Assembly (NCBI GenBank): GCA_902500825.1
Contig: CABVRX010000001.1
Location: forward strand, 124,001 to 188,000
DNA length: 64,000 nt
DNA from: an uncultured Nitrospira sp.
GTDB lineage: Bacteria; Nitrospirota; Nitrospiria; Nitrospirales; Nitrospiraceae
Reading direction: 5' to 3'
The notes below the pieces were generated by a model that was given only the letters and a program-made list of their open reading frames with translations, was not told the origin of the DNA and searched no databases. Position numbers and translations under genes: made by a program. Below are positions 37,874 to 48,349 of this stretch, in pieces. Within the stretch, counting starts at the first letter, position 1. Each line of letters begins with the position of its first letter.

Positions 37874-38836
37874 ATGGCACAACCGGAAAATCGGGAGATC
37901 AACACATTTTTCTCGAAACCCGTTGGCCGTCGCACATTCCTTTTACGTGGCGCTCAAGGGATGTTGGGGCTGTCTTGCGTTCTGAGTATGGCCACGGCGA
38001 GCGGTGTGATTTCGGCTCTGGGGGGATGCGTTCGCGCGCCGGGAACGGCGCGTGATCAATTCATCTATATCTCCGAGGAAAAAGAAATTGCGATGGGTAT
38101 CGGCGCCTATCGTGAGTTGCTCCGTAAGGCTCCGATCAGTGACGATCCAGAGTTAACTGAGTTGGTTAACCGGGTCGGTAAGCGGATTGCGGCGGTGGCC
38201 AATAAACCGGAGTACGAGTGGGAGTTCGCGATTATTAGAGATGACCGTATGATCAACGCGTTCGCGCTGCCCGGCGGCAAGGTGGCCGTCTTTACTGGGA
38301 TACTGAAGCTCACGAAAAACGAAGACGGTTTGGCGACCGTCATCGGACATGAGGTGGCGCATGCGCTCCAACGCCATGGAGCGGAGCGATACAGCCGAAG
38401 CATTCTTGAAACAATCGGTCAAGTCGGTGCGCTGGCGGCCGGAGCCGCTGTCGGACGCCCGGATGCAGCGATGGCTGCGATGAGCGCGTATGGAGTCGGA
38501 GTCTCCTTGCCGTTCGGGAGAAAACAGGAATCCGAGGCCGACTACATTGGACTTAGGCTAATGGCACAGGCCGGCTATGATCCTCGGGAAGCAGTGCCGT
38601 TTTGGGAGCGGATGAGCGGGTGTCCTAGGCAGATGATCGACAAGGTGTGTTTCCGATCACAACATAATATTCCTGAGTTTCTCTCCACCCATCCTTCCGA
38701 TCTGTCGCGCATCAACCAGATTGAAGCCTGGCTACCTGAGGCCATGAAGTATTACCACGAAGCGCAGGGGGGTGAGCCGCCTGCGCCGGCTCCGTATCAC
38801 CCGTTGATTGGGCCGCCAGATCTCCCATCCAGCTGA
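37874..38836 (+). CDS. Tat-exported M48 family metalloprotease lipoprotein
   Basis: A 320-residue peptidase related to the LoiP/BepA group. The N-terminus has a twin-arginine motif GRRTFLLRG (Arg19-Arg20), a hydrophobic segment, and a lipobox LGGC (Cys52), so it appears to be a Tat-exported lipoprotein. Zinc motif HEVAH at 159-163 with the third ligand in ESEADYIGL near 217. ATG 37874 is weakly supported by AAGGAT upstream. It lies between sppA and carB on the same strand, probably in the same transcript. Confidence 0.88.
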   Translation: MAQPENREINTFFSKPVGRRTFLLRGAQGMLGLSCVLSMATASGVISALGGCVRAPGTARDQFIYISEEKEIAMGIGAYRELLRKAPISDDPELTELVNRVGKRIAAVANKPEYEWEFAIIRDDRMINAFALPGGKVAVFTGILKLTKNEDGLATVIGHEVAHALQRHGAERYSRSILETIGQVGALAAGAAVGRPDAAMAAMSAYGVGVSLPFGRKQESEADYIGLRLMAQAGYDPREAVPFWERMSGCPRQMIDKVCFRSQHNIPEFLSTHPSDLSRINQIEAWLPEAMKYYHEAQGGEPPAPAPYHPLIGPPDLPSS

Positions 38837-38854
38837 CCCGACTATCACGACACG

Positions 38855-41800
38855 ATGCCAAAACGTACGGACATTCAATCAATCCTCATGATCGGTTCGG
38901 GGCCGATTGTCATCGGCCAAGCCTGTGAGTTCGATTATTCCGGCACGCAGGCCTGCAAAGCGTTGAAGGCGGAGGGGTATAAAGTCATCCTCATCAACAG
39001 CAATCCGGCGACGATCATGACGGATCCTGAGATGGCTGATCGGACCTATGTCGAACCGATCACCTTGGACGTGGTGGAAAAGGTGATCGATCGTGAGCGC
39101 CCGGATGCCTTGCTTCCGACCATGGGAGGGCAAACGGCCCTCAATACCACCATGGGATTGGTGAAGCGAGGAGTCCTTGAAAAATATGGGGTTGCTCTCA
39201 TCGGTGCGTCGGCCGAGGCGATTCATAAGGCAGAGGACCGGCAAGCGTTCAAGCAGGCGATGCATCGAATCGGCTTGCGTGTGCCGAAGAGCGGTACGGC
39301 GCATACGCGACAGGAGGCTCTGACGGTTCTCGATACGGTCGGCTTCCCCGCGATCATTCGTCCGTCCTTTACGATGGGGGGAACCGGCGGAAATATCGCC
39401 TATAATCGGGAGGAATTCGAAAGACTGATCGATTGGGCGCTGGCCATGAGTCCGGTCAGTCAGGTGTTGATCGAAGAGTCGCTCATCGGGTGGAAAGAAT
39501 ATGAATTGGAGGTCATGCGGGATCTGAAGGACAACGTCGTCATCGTCTGTCCGATTGAGAATTTCGATCCGATGGGTGTGCACACAGGAGACAGTATCAC
39601 GGTTGCGCCGGCTATGACGTTGACCGATAAAGAATACCAACGGATGAGGAATGCTGCGCGTCGTATCATCCGAGAGATCGGGGTCGATACGGGAGGATCG
39701 AATATTCAATTCGGCATCAACCCCGCCAACGGGGAGATGGTCGTCATTGAAATGAATCCTCGAGTCTCTCGCAGTTCGGCTCTCGCGTCGAAGGCGACCG
39801 GGTTTCCGATCGCGAAGATCGCCGCCAAGCTGGCTGTCGGATACACGTTGGATGAGATCCCCAATGACATCACCGGTGTGACGAAGGCATCATTCGAACC
39901 GGCGATCGACTATGTCGTGGTCAAGATCCCAAGATTTGCCTTTCAGAAGTTCAAAGGGGCGGATCCGACCTTGACCACCCAGATGAAGTCGGTCGGCGAA
40001 GTCATGGCGATCGGACGCACCTTCAAGGAGTCTCTGCAAAAGGCCATTCGGTCCCTGGAGTTGGAATTGAATGGGTTGGTGTCACGGTTCGGGCTTGATC
40101 GAGGCATTCCAGTCGAGTTTAACCGGACGGAAGCGATCGAGCAACTCAACCAAGTGTTGCAGACACCATTACCAGAACGACTCTGGTATGTAGCCGATGC
40201 CATGCGCCTGGGATTTACGGACGCGGAACTGTTTGCCACGACAAAGGTAGATCCCTGGTTTTTAGATCAAGTCCGACAGCTGGTTGACTTTGAGCGAATA
40301 TTTGCCGGTCATACCGCAGATCCAAAGGCCGTCTTGAACGGTAAGTTGCTCTGGGATGCGAAAGAGCTCGGATTTTCCGATGATCGGATCGCGCAATTGC
40401 TCGGATGCGAGGCGGCGGCGGTCCAGAACGCGCGTACACAACCAGGGGCACGAGGGGTCACCTATAAACGGGTTGATACGTGTGCTGCGGAGTTCGAAGC
40501 GCAGACGCCGTATCTCTATTCCACGTACGGCATGGAGTGCGAAGCGAGGCCGTCGGATCGACAAAAGGTCGTGATTCTTGGAGGAGGTCCCAATCGGATC
40601 GGACAAGGCATCGAGTTCGACTATTGTTGCGTCCATGCGGCGATGGCTCTTCGAGATGAAACGATCGACACGATCATGGTGAACTGCAATCCGGAAACGG
40701 TGAGTACGGATTACGATACGTCGGATCGGCTGTACTTCGAGCCGCTGACGCATGAAGACGTCCTCAATATCGTCCATCGGGAGCAGCCGATCGGAGTGGT
40801 CTTGCAGTTCGGCGGACAGACGCCCTTGAAACTTGCGCTTCCGCTCTCGAAAGCCGGCGTAAGGATTCTTGGCACCAGTCCCGATGCCATCGATTTGGCG
40901 GAAGACCGGGAACGGTTTCGAGACCTCCTCAATAGATTGGGTTTAAGGCAGGCGGACAGTGGAATCGCCCGATCCATCGGGGAAGCGGTGCAGATCGCCG
41001 GACGGATCAGCTATCCGGTCATGGTTCGTCCATCCTATGTATTGGGTGGACGGTCCATGCAAATCGTGTATGACGAAGCAGGCTTGCTGGAGTACATGCG
41101 CTCCGCGGTCAAGGCGTCACCCAATCATCCGGTCTTGATCGATAAGTATCTTGCCGACGCCATTGAAGTCGATGCCGATGCGATTTCGGACGGCGAAACG
41201 GTGGTGGTTGCGGGAATCATGGAGCATATTGAAGAAGCCGGAGTTCATTCCGGCGATTCAGCCTGTTCGTTGCCTCCGTATACGTTGGACGAACCCATTG
41301 TGCGCGACATTGAACGGCAAATGCGCTTACTGGCGTTGGAACTCGGCGTCGTCGGGCTGATGAACGCACAGTTTGCAGTCAAAGATCGAACCATCTATGT
41401 GCTTGAAGTCAACCCTCGCGGGTCTCGAACCGTACCCTTCGTGAGCAAAGCGATCGGCGTCCCTCTCGCCAAGTTGGCGATGAAGGTGATGATGGGAAAA
41501 ACACTTAAGGAACTTGGGTTTACGGATGTTCCGTTGCCGGCGCATTTCTCGGTCAAAGAAGCGGTCTTTCCGTTCAATAAATTCCCCGGCGTCGATGTGC
41601 TGCTGGGGCCTGAAATGAAATCGACCGGAGAAGTGATGGGCATCGACGGAGATTTCGGATGGGCGTTCGCGAAATCCCAAGCCGGAGCCGGAGCAGTCCT
41701 CCCGACATCGGGGACTGTCTTCATGAGTGTGAAGCAATCCGATCGTCCCGTCGCGTTGGACCTCTCGAAGCGGTTATGTGCACTCGGATTTCGGATTCAA

Positions 41801-42106
41801 GCGACCAGCGGGACAGCCGGTTATCTGAGAGAGCACGGGGTTGCCGTGAGTACGGTCAATAAAGTGAAAGAAGGACGTCCGCATATTGTCGACCATATCA
41901 AGAATGGAGCGGTGGCGCTCGTCATCAATACAGTGCGGACGGCCGCTGCTCATGTGGATTCGTTGTCCATCAGGCGGGAGGCCCTCCACCGAGGCGTTCC
42001 GTATTTCACGACCATGAGAGGCGCTCATGCGGCCGTGATGGGTATCGAAGCGACCTTGAAAAAGGACTTAGCGATTCGCACGCTGCAAGAGTATCATCGG
42101 ACCTAA
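38855..42106 (+). CDS. carB: Carbamoyl-phosphate synthase large subunit
   Basis: A 1083-residue enzyme making carbamoyl phosphate for pyrimidines and arginine. Two homologous synthetase halves are visible: half one with [17 protein letters not shown] at about 13-29 and [14 protein letters not shown], half two with [17 protein letters not shown] near 575 and [15 protein letters not shown], and an allosteric MGS-type end after about 950. Length is standard. The start at 38855 follows the M48 gene by 18 bases. It ends directly before a repeat element (42111). Confidence 0.97.
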   Translation: MPKRTDIQSILMIGSGPIVIGQACEFDYSGTQACKALKAEGYKVILINSNPATIMTDPEMADRTYVEPITLDVVEKVIDRERPDALLPTMGGQTALNTTMGLVKRGVLEKYGVALIGASAEAIHKAEDRQAFKQAMHRIGLRVPKSGTAHTRQEALTVLDTVGFPAIIRPSFTMGGTGGNIAYNREEFERLIDWALAMSPVSQVLIEESLIGWKEYELEVMRDLKDNVVIVCPIENFDPMGVHTGDSITVAPAMTLTDKEYQRMRNAARRIIREIGVDTGGSNIQFGINPANGEMVVIEMNPRVSRSSALASKATGFPIAKIAAKLAVGYTLDEIPNDITGVTKASFEPAIDYVVVKIPRFAFQKFKGADPTLTTQMKSVGEVMAIGRTFKESLQKAIRSLELELNGLVSRFGLDRGIPVEFNRTEAIEQLNQVLQTPLPERLWYVADAMRLGFTDAELFATTKVDPWFLDQVRQLVDFERIFAGHTADPKAVLNGKLLWDAKELGFSDDRIAQLLGCEAAAVQNARTQPGARGVTYKRVDTCAAEFEAQTPYLYSTYGMECEARPSDRQKVVILGGGPNRIGQGIEFDYCCVHAAMALRDETIDTIMVNCNPETVSTDYDTSDRLYFEPLTHEDVLNIVHREQPIGVVLQFGGQTPLKLALPLSKAGVRILGTSPDAIDLAEDRERFRDLLNRLGLRQADSGIARSIGEAVQIAGRISYPVMVRPSYVLGGRSMQIVYDEAGLLEYMRSAVKASPNHPVLIDKYLADAIEVDADAISDGETVVVAGIMEHIEEAGVHSGDSACSLPPYTLDEPIVRDIERQMRLLALELGVVGLMNAQFAVKDRTIYVLEVNPRGSRTVPFVSKAIGVPLAKLAMKVMMGKTLKELGFTDVPLPAHFSVKEAVFPFNKFPGVDVLLGPEMKSTGEVMGIDGDFGWAFAKSQAGAGAVLPTSGTVFMSVKQSDRPVALDLSKRLCALGFRIQATSGTAGYLREHGVAVSTVNKVKEGRPHIVDHIKNGAVALVINTVRTAAAHVDSLSIRREALHRGVPYFTTMRGAHAAVMGIEATLKKDLAIRTLQEYHRT

Positions 42107-42110
42107 ATTA

Positions 42111-42233
42111 GAGGGTGCTGAAAAAAATCTTCCAGCAAGGCCGCAGCGAGTGAAAGGCTGAGGCGTACGTAGTTGGTACGTTGAGGCCTTGAGCGATGCG
42201 AGAACGAAGCTGGAGGGCTTTTGCAGCATCCTC
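42111..42233. repeat. Intergenic inverted-repeat element, copy 1
   Basis: About 123 bases whose ends are complementary: GAGGGTGCTGAAAAAAATC at the left against a right end ending in GCAGCATCCTC. The core carries CCGCAGCGAGTGAAAGGCTG and GTACGTTGAGGCC. A related copy is at 43550-43718. It ends 3 bases before the greA ribosome site. It resembles non-autonomous palindromic elements; the left end (A7 run and long stem) could also terminate the pyr operon. Confidence 0.7.
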
Positions 42234-42250
42234 TCAGGAGCGACCAGAGC

Positions 42251-42727
42251 ATGCCGACCCCGATTACCAGGAAAGGCTATGATGCGTTAAAGGCGGAATT
42301 GGATCGTTTACGCAAGGTCGAGCGGCCGAAAGTGATCGAGGCGATCGCGGAGGCCAGGGCACACGGCGATCTCAGCGAGAATGCCGAGTATGACGCCGCC
42401 AAAGAGCGCCAAGGGTTTATTGAGTCTCGCCTCTCCGAACTTGAGACGAAGCTCGCAGATGCTCGTATAGTGGAAACCGCTGGACGCACCACCGAGACGG
42501 TCGTCTTCGGCGCGACCGTATTGGTCGTTGAGCAGGAGTCCCAATCGAGAAAACAATACACCTTAGTCGGACAAGATGAAGCCGACATGAAATTCAACAA
42601 GATCTCGGTCCAATCCCCCGTCGGCCGTGCGCTCATCGGGAAGCGTGTCGGAGATTTCGTGGAAGTGAAGACCCCCGTCAAGATGGTTGAATACGAGGTT
42701 GTGGAGATTAAATTCGAGGAATGCTGA
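42251..42727 (+). CDS. greA: Transcription elongation factor GreA
   Basis: A 158-residue factor that rescues arrested RNA polymerase by stimulating transcript cleavage. N-terminal coiled coil with ELDRLRKVERPKVIEAIAEA and the acidic tip in LSENAEYDAAKERQ near 42-55; C-terminal FKBP-like domain with SPVGRALIGKRVGD near 120-134. AGGAG is placed 10 bases before ATG 42251. Followed at 1 base by the DUF62 gene. Confidence 0.96.
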   Translation: MPTPITRKGYDALKAELDRLRKVERPKVIEAIAEARAHGDLSENAEYDAAKERQGFIESRLSELETKLADARIVETAGRTTETVVFGATVLVVEQESQSRKQYTLVGQDEADMKFNKISVQSPVGRALIGKRVGDFVEVKTPVKMVEYEVVEIKFEEC

Positions 42728-42728
42728 C

Positions 42729-43526
42729 GTGCCGGATGCACGCCCCCTCATCACGCTGCTGACGGATTTCGGCGAGCGCGATTGTTTCGTGGCAAGCATG
42801 AAAGGGGTGATTCTGTCGATCAATTCTTCCGCAGCCATCGTCGATCTCTCACACCAAATCGCCTCTCATGAAATCCAAGAAGCCGGGTACTTCCTGAAGT
42901 CCTGCTATCGCTATTTCCCGGAAAAGACCATCCATGTGGCCGTGGTCGATCCAGGGGTCGGGACGGAGCGCCGGGCGTTGCTCGTGTCGGCGGCCGGCTC
43001 GTTTTTTGTCGGTCCTGACAATGGGTTGTTCACCGAAGTGCTGGAGCAGGAAGTCGGGGCGAAGGTGTGGCAGATCAGCAGCCCTCAGTATCGGTTGGAA
43101 ACGGTCGGTTCGACCTTTGACGGTCGAGATGTATTCGCGCCGGCTGCTGCCTGGTTGAGCAAAGGCGTCCCTCCGGAATTTTTTGGACCGGCGGTCCATG
43201 ATCCGATCCGGCGTTCCGTGGCGATCCCGGTGTGGCATGAGGACGTACTGATTGGAAAGATCGTCTCGGTCGATCGCTTCGGGAATCTCATCTCCAACGT
43301 CACGGAGAGGCAGATCCGAGAATTTCGAGGAGCGATGGGACAATCCGTGGAGATCCATATCGGCACATACATCATTCACGAATTGGTCGGAAACTACAGC
43401 CAAGGGAGTCGAGAGACTCCATCGGCATTGATCAACAGCAGCGGGAACTTGGAAATCTTTCTCCAGGAAGAAAACGCAGCCAAAAGCCTACAAGTCGACG
43501 TCGGCGAAGAGGTGCGACTTTGTTGA
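42729..43526 (+). CDS. SAM hydroxide adenosyltransferase (DUF62 family)
   Basis: A 265-residue enzyme of the fluorinase/chlorinase fold that in most bacteria hydrolyses S-adenosylmethionine to adenosine and methionine. Motifs: LITLLTDFGERDCFVASMKG at 7-26, the DSH-equivalent region, VVDPGVGTERRAL near 82, FVGPDNGLF near 100, and DRFGNLISN near 185. GTG start at 42729. It lacks the loop of true fluorinases as far as can be judged, so hydroxide is the expected nucleophile. Coupled to greA. Confidence 0.88.
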   Translation: MPDARPLITLLTDFGERDCFVASMKGVILSINSSAAIVDLSHQIASHEIQEAGYFLKSCYRYFPEKTIHVAVVDPGVGTERRALLVSAAGSFFVGPDNGLFTEVLEQEVGAKVWQISSPQYRLETVGSTFDGRDVFAPAAAWLSKGVPPEFFGPAVHDPIRRSVAIPVWHEDVLIGKIVSVDRFGNLISNVTERQIREFRGAMGQSVEIHIGTYIIHELVGNYSQGSRETPSALINSSGNLEIFLQEENAAKSLQVDVGEEVRLC

Positions 43527-43549
43527 CCGGATCGAATTAGGACGGCCCG

Positions 43550-43718
43550 CAGGAGGTTCAAAAAGGCTGCTGATTTCACCCGCCCAACCCCGGCGCGCCA
43601 AGACGCGCCGTTCCGCAGGCAAGACCGCAGCGACCGAAGGGGCGAAGCATACGTTTTGTCCTACGTTGAGCAGCTGAAGGATACGAGAATAAAGCTGGGG
43701 GACTTTTTCAACATCCTG
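43550..43718. repeat. Intergenic inverted-repeat element, copy 2
   Basis: About 169 bases related to the element at 42111-42233. Shared core: AAGACCGCAGCGACCGAAGG, CCTACGTTGAG, and the end AAAGCTGGGGGACTTTTTCA matching AACGAAGCTGGAGGGCTTTT. Ends are complementary (CAGGAGGTTCAAAAAG and CTTTTTCAACATCCTG). It carries an extra 40-base piece with its own GGCGCG/CGCGCC inverted repeat. Located between convergent genes. Confidence 0.68.
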
Positions 43719-43723
43719 CTGCG

Positions 43724-44923
43724 TCAGCCTATCGCGTTGTCGATATGGTCACAGACATAGCTTGCGAAGGGGAGCGAGCAAGTAAAGGCAGGGGACACCG
43801 CGTTGAGCACGTGCATGGAGCGGTTGTCTCCTTCCAAGACAAAATCCATTTCGAGCTTTTTCTTCGTGATGTCGAGCAACTGGGCTCGAATTCCGGGACG
43901 TCCCCATGTTTGGTAGTGACGCTCGACCACGCCCTCGGCGAGTACCGAGGCAAGCGATACCATCTTGCTTCGCGAGTATTTGGCGATCTCCTCCATCGCC
44001 AAGCGCCGGAAATCGAACCCAGCCCCTGTCAACAATCCGAGTCCTCGGCTCGCAACTTCGACGAGTTCACGGAAGTTGACGTTACCGAGACCTTCATAGT
44101 TCTCGCGCCACAACGCCGGAATGGCGGTAGGACCGATCTTGGCCTTTCCGTCGGCCGTAATCGTAAAGTGGACTCCCAGAAACGGATTTCTGAGATCCGG
44201 AACAGGGTAAATATTGGTGCGGATCGCACCCGGTGGTTCATCGGAATAGAGATAAAGGCCCTTAAACGGCAGGATGCGATACTTTTCCGAGAATCCATAG
44301 TCCATGGCGATTTTGTCGGCATAAAGCCCCGCGGCATTGACGACGTATCCGGCTTCGATGTTGTCCTGATTCGTCAGAACTTTCCCGTTGTTTCGTCTCC
44401 GATAGGCCGTACCGCACTGAATCTGAATGCCCTCTTGAAGCGCATCTTGCTGCATCGCGTTGACGACTTGGAGAGGGTTGACCGTCGAGGTGCGAGGTGA
44501 AAAGAGAGCTCGTTGGTATGTTTTCACCCGCGGTTCTATGGATTTGGCTTCCGCTTCCGTGAGTGCCTGGAGCTCAATGCCGTTGAGTTGTCCGCGACGG
44601 AATAATTCATCGAGCGACGGCAAATCCGCTGCATCCTTCGCGACGACGAGCTTGCCGCATTTATTGAGGGGAATTCGCTTTTCCTCACAATAGGCGGTGA
44701 GTCGCTCGTTCCCGAGGCGGGTAAACTTTGCTTTGAGGCTGTCCGGGGAGTAATAGAAACCCGCATGGAGCACTCCGCTATTACGCCCGCTGGCATGGGC
44801 TCCACACGAGGGTTCCTTTTCGATGAGCAGTACACGGGCATTCGTCCGACGTCGACGGAGTTCACGGGCGATGCAGAGGCCGATCACTCCGCCTCCAATG
44901 ATAAGAAAATCACAGGTCTTCAT
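43724..44923 (-). CDS. lhgO: L-2-hydroxyglutarate oxidase
   Basis: A 399-residue FAD-dependent oxidoreductase of the LhgO group. Rossmann FAD motif FLIIGGGVIGLCIARELRRR at 5-24; ASGRNSGVLHAGFYY near 46-60 and PFKGLYLY near 225 are typical. Oxidises L-2-hydroxyglutarate to 2-oxoglutarate, passing electrons to the membrane quinone pool in studied members. It follows bioA by about 50 bases on the minus strand; the two are probably co-transcribed, though they share no pathway. Confidence 0.9.
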   Translation of the reverse strand: MKTCDFLIIGGGVIGLCIARELRRRRTNARVLLIEKEPSCGAHASGRNSGVLHAGFYYSPDSLKAKFTRLGNERLTAYCEEKRIPLNKCGKLVVAKDAADLPSLDELFRRGQLNGIELQALTEAEAKSIEPRVKTYQRALFSPRTSTVNPLQVVNAMQQDALQEGIQIQCGTAYRRRNNGKVLTNQDNIEAGYVVNAAGLYADKIAMDYGFSEKYRILPFKGLYLYSDEPPGAIRTNIYPVPDLRNPFLGVHFTITADGKAKIGPTAIPALWRENYEGLGNVNFRELVEVASRGLGLLTGAGFDFRRLAMEEIAKYSRSKMVSLASVLAEGVVERHYQTWGRPGIRAQLLDITKKKLEMDFVLEGDNRSMHVLNAVSPAFTCSLPFASYVCDHIDNAIG

Positions 44924-44971
44924 GTGGTGTAGTATTTCCCCTCGTGGATTCGCGGAACATCAAGGCGATGT

Positions 44972-46339
44972 TCAGTCATTGTGTAGAGTCTCCACGGACT
45001 CTTTGAGGATTTCCACCATTTTCTTTAATTCCTCGATGGATGTCGATAACGGCGGCATGAGGACAAGCACATTGCCGATCGGCCGTAAGATTAACCTCTT
45101 TCTCCGTGCGATCAAGGCCATGCGGTGGCCGGTCTTGGCGCTGAGTGGGTACGGCTCTTTGGTTTTCTTTTCTTTGACCAGTTCGATTCCCGCCATGAAC
45201 CCACGTTGACGGATGTCGCCGACATTAGGCAGTTCAGCCATTGGACTCAGCCATTGGGTCAACATCTTGATCTTTGAGGACAGTCGGGACAACGTTTTTT
45301 CTCGGCGAAAAACTTGGAGATTGGCGAGGGCTACGGAACAACCCAATGGATTGCCCGTAAAACTGTGCCCATGGAAAAAAGTTTTGAACTCGTCGTAGGT
45401 TCCAAGAAAACCTCTGTAGAGTTCATCCGTTGTTAACGTTGCTGCCAGGGGCATATAGCCGCCGGTGAGCCCTTTGCTGATTGCCATCAGATCCGGCGTC
45501 ACTCCTTCGTGCTCGCACGCGAACATTCTGCCCGTTCGTCCGAATCCCGTCGCCACTTCATCGACGATCAAGAGGACATCGTACTTCGTGCAGAGCTCTC
45601 GGATTCGTTTCAGGTAGCCGGCCGGCTGGGGAATCATGCCGGCGGCCGCCTGCATCAGCGGTTCAATGATGAATCCAGCCAATTCGCGATGATGGTTCTT
45701 CAAAATCTGTTCGATTGGGTCGATACATGCCATGCGGCAAGAGGGGTAGGTCAGGCTCAGTGGACATCGGTAACAATAGGGCGGTTCCGCTTCCAGGGTC
45801 GAAAACAGCAGCGGCTTGAACCTCGAATGGAATAAGTCGATATTGCCGACGCTCACAGCGCCGATCGTATCTCCGTGATAGGCCAGCTTGAGGTGGAGGA
45901 AGGTATTTTTTGGGCCGGCCTCAGGACGCCGCTGCTGCCAGTATTGAACAGCCATCTTCAGCGCAATCTCCACGGCCGTTGAGCCGTTATCCGAATAGAA
46001 GACCCGTGAGAGCCCATGCGGCGCGATTCGGATCAGCTCGCGAGCCAGCTCGATGGCCGGTGGGTTGGAAAGGCCAAGGAACGTTGCGTGGGCAATTTTG
46101 TCGAGTTGTTTTTTGAGCGCACGGTCCAGGACCGGATGTCGATGTCCGTGGAGATTGACCCAGATGGAGGACGTGCCATCCAGATATTTTTTTCCCTCCG
46201 TATCGATGAGGTAGGAACCTTTGCCGCGCTCGATAATCAGCGGTTCCTCCTGCTCCCATTCCTGCATCTGGGTAAACGGATGCCAGAGGTAGCGACGGTC
46301 CCAATCGATCAATTGTCTAGTGGAAGGCTTTCGCGTCAC
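44972..46339 (-). CDS. bioA: Adenosylmethionine-8-amino-7-oxononanoate aminotransferase
   Basis: A 455-residue fold-type I PLP aminotransferase of biotin synthesis (KAPA to DAPA). RYLWHPFTQMQEWE at 11-24 is the BioA signature; PLP lysine lies in ISKGLTGGYMPLA near 275, with Asp in IVDEVATGFGRTG near 245. Length is slightly long but normal. No other bio genes are adjacent. Divergent from lepA. Confidence 0.93.
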   Translation of the reverse strand: MTRKPSTRQLIDWDRRYLWHPFTQMQEWEQEEPLIIERGKGSYLIDTEGKKYLDGTSSIWVNLHGHRHPVLDRALKKQLDKIAHATFLGLSNPPAIELARELIRIAPHGLSRVFYSDNGSTAVEIALKMAVQYWQQRRPEAGPKNTFLHLKLAYHGDTIGAVSVGNIDLFHSRFKPLLFSTLEAEPPYCYRCPLSLTYPSCRMACIDPIEQILKNHHRELAGFIIEPLMQAAAGMIPQPAGYLKRIRELCTKYDVLLIVDEVATGFGRTGRMFACEHEGVTPDLMAISKGLTGGYMPLAATLTTDELYRGFLGTYDEFKTFFHGHSFTGNPLGCSVALANLQVFRREKTLSRLSSKIKMLTQWLSPMAELPNVGDIRQRGFMAGIELVKEKKTKEPYPLSAKTGHRMALIARRKRLILRPIGNVLVLMPPLSTSIEELKKMVEILKESVETLHND

Positions 46340-46492
46340 GGTGGTAAGAGAAGCGGAGCTAATGGCGTATAGCGTATTGCAAAGCCGAAGAGTGTAATGT
46401 CCTTGGAGGAGTCTTATCCGACCTGGCCATACGCTATCGGCTCTTCACATTGTTTTTGGTGCGGCAGCTGATTATAGGTGGGAGCGATCTCT

Positions 46493-46521
46493 TTGACAAC
46501 CTGGGAGGCAGTTACTATAAT
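46493..46521 (+). promoter_or_regulatory. Perfect consensus sigma-70 promoter of the lepA operon
   Basis: TTGACA (46493-46498), exactly 17 bases, TATAAT (46516-46521): all twelve consensus bases match. Transcription would start near 46528, leaving a leader of only about 22 nt before the lepA start at 46550. Confidence 0.85.
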
Positions 46522-46549
46522 GAATTGATTTTCACGGACGAGCTAGGAT

Positions 46550-48349
46550 TTGCAAAGCCTTATACGCAATTTTTCCATAATCGCTCATATCGATCACGGC
46601 AAATCAACCCTCGCTGACCGGTTCCTAGAAGCTACTGGCGCAGTCACTGCTCGAGAGGCGAAAGACCAGATCCTCGATGCCATGGACCTCGAGCGGGAAC
46701 GTGGCATTACGATCAAAGCCCACGCAGTGGCCATCCGGTACAAGGCTCAGGATGGGAAGACGTATGCTCTGCATTTGATCGATACGCCGGGGCATGTCGA
46801 TTTTACCTATGAAGTCTCCCGGAGCTTGGCGGCTTGTGAGGGGGCACTCTTGCTGGTCGACGCTACTCAGGGCGTGCAGGCGCAGACGATTGCCAACGTG
46901 AATTTGGCGATGGCCAATAATCTTACGATTATCCCGGTCATCAACAAGATTGATCTGGCAAGTTCGGACGTCGAGGGTACAAAACAGTCGATCTCGGAGG
47001 TGTTGCAGCTCGATGCCGCCGATGCCCTGCCCATCAGCGCTAAGGAAGGCAAAGGCGTGCCGGAGGTGCTGGAGGCGATTATTGCGAGGATTCCACCTCC
47101 GTCCGGTAATTCGCAGGCGCCATTCAAGGCGCTGATCTTCGATTCTTGGTTCGACAATTATCAAGGGGTGATCGTCTTGGCACGATTGGTGGATGGGTCG
47201 ATTCGGCCGGGCATGAAGATCAAAGTCATGTCGAATGACCGCACGTTTGAAGTCATGGAAGTCGGCCAGTTCACGCCCAAACGGACCAAGAAGGCCGAGC
47301 TGTTGACCGGCGAGGTGGGGTATCTCTGCGCCAACATGCGGGAAGTCGCCGACGTCAAGATCGGCGATACCTTGACGGATGCCGTGACACCCACCGCCGC
47401 GCCGTTTCCAGGGTATAAAGAAGTCAAGCCATTGGTGTTCTGTGGGCTCTATCCCACCGACACGGGCCGATACGAAGATTTACGCGATGCGTTGATCAAG
47501 CTGCGGTTGAACGACTCCTCGTTCGTCTATGAGCCTGAGACATCGCTTGCATTGGGATTTGGCTTTCGCTGCGGATTTTTGGGCCTGCTGCACATGGAAA
47601 TCATTCAGGAGCGGCTCGAACGCGAATATAATCTGACCCTCCTCACGACCGCCCCGACCGTCGTCTATCGCGTACTGACCACGAAGGGCGACGTGTTAGA
47701 AGTCAATAATCCAACGCAACTTCCACCTCCCAGTAGCATCGACTCATTCGAGGAGCCGTTTATTTTGGCGTCGATCATTACGCCTGAGCGGTACATGGGG
47801 GCCATCCTCCAGCTCTGCCAAGAACGCCGTGGAATCCAGCAGGGCATGCATTTTCTCGATCCGACCAGGGTGGTGATCAGTTATGAATTGCCGCTCAATG
47901 AGGTCATTCTCGATTTTTACGATAAGCTCAAGTCGCGCACGCAGGGCTATGCCTCGCTCGACTATGAGTTGCTCGGCTACCGCGACTCAGATCTTGTACG
48001 GCTCGATATTCTCTTGAACGGCGAGGCGGTCGATGCCTTGTCGTTTATCACGCATAAAGATCGTTCCGTCCAGCGGGGGCGTCAGCTTGCCGAGAAAATG
48101 AAAGAGTTGATTCCACGACAGATGTACGAGATTGCCATTCAGGCGGCGATCGGAAGTAAGATCGTGGCGCGTGAGACGATCGGTGCGATGAAAAAGAACG
48201 TACTGGCGAAATGCTACGGCGGCGACATCACGCGGAAACGGAAGTTGCTGGAAAAACAAAAAGAGGGGAAGAAACGGATGAAGGCGGTCGGCAGTGTCGA
48301 AGTTCCACAAGAAGCCTTCCTGGCAATTTTGAAAGTTGGAGAAGAATGA
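46550..48349 (+). CDS. lepA: Elongation factor 4 (LepA)
   Basis: A 599-residue translational GTPase that acts on stalled or initiating ribosomes. G motifs: [13 protein letters not shown] at 11-23, [12 protein letters not shown] near 78, NKIDLA near 132. The C-terminal LepA domain with [20 protein letters not shown] near 555-575 and the final [14 protein letters not shown] are diagnostic. TTG start at 46550 preceded by an AGGA-like site. Its stop overlaps the lepB ATG (ATGA). Confidence 0.96.
   Translation: MQSLIRNFSIIAHIDHGKSTLADRFLEATGAVTAREAKDQILDAMDLERERGITIKAHAVAIRYKAQDGKTYALHLIDTPGHVDFTYEVSRSLAACEGALLLVDATQGVQAQTIANVNLAMANNLTIIPVINKIDLASSDVEGTKQSISEVLQLDAADALPISAKEGKGVPEVLEAIIARIPPPSGNSQAPFKALIFDSWFDNYQGVIVLARLVDGSIRPGMKIKVMSNDRTFEVMEVGQFTPKRTKKAELLTGEVGYLCANMREVADVKIGDTLTDAVTPTAAPFPGYKEVKPLVFCGLYPTDTGRYEDLRDALIKLRLNDSSFVYEPETSLALGFGFRCGFLGLLHMEIIQERLEREYNLTLLTTAPTVVYRVLTTKGDVLEVNNPTQLPPPSSIDSFEEPFILASIITPERYMGAILQLCQERRGIQQGMHFLDPTRVVISYELPLNEVILDFYDKLKSRTQGYASLDYELLGYRDSDLVRLDILLNGEAVDALSFITHKDRSVQRGRQLAEKMKELIPRQMYEIAIQAAIGSKIVARETIGAMKKNVLAKCYGGDITRKRKLLEKQKEGKKRMKAVGSVEVPQEAFLAILKVGEE

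Noticed and set aside
38879-39709. 276-codon minus-strand open frame
   Set aside because: Antisense shadow of carB, caused by codon bias in the third position.
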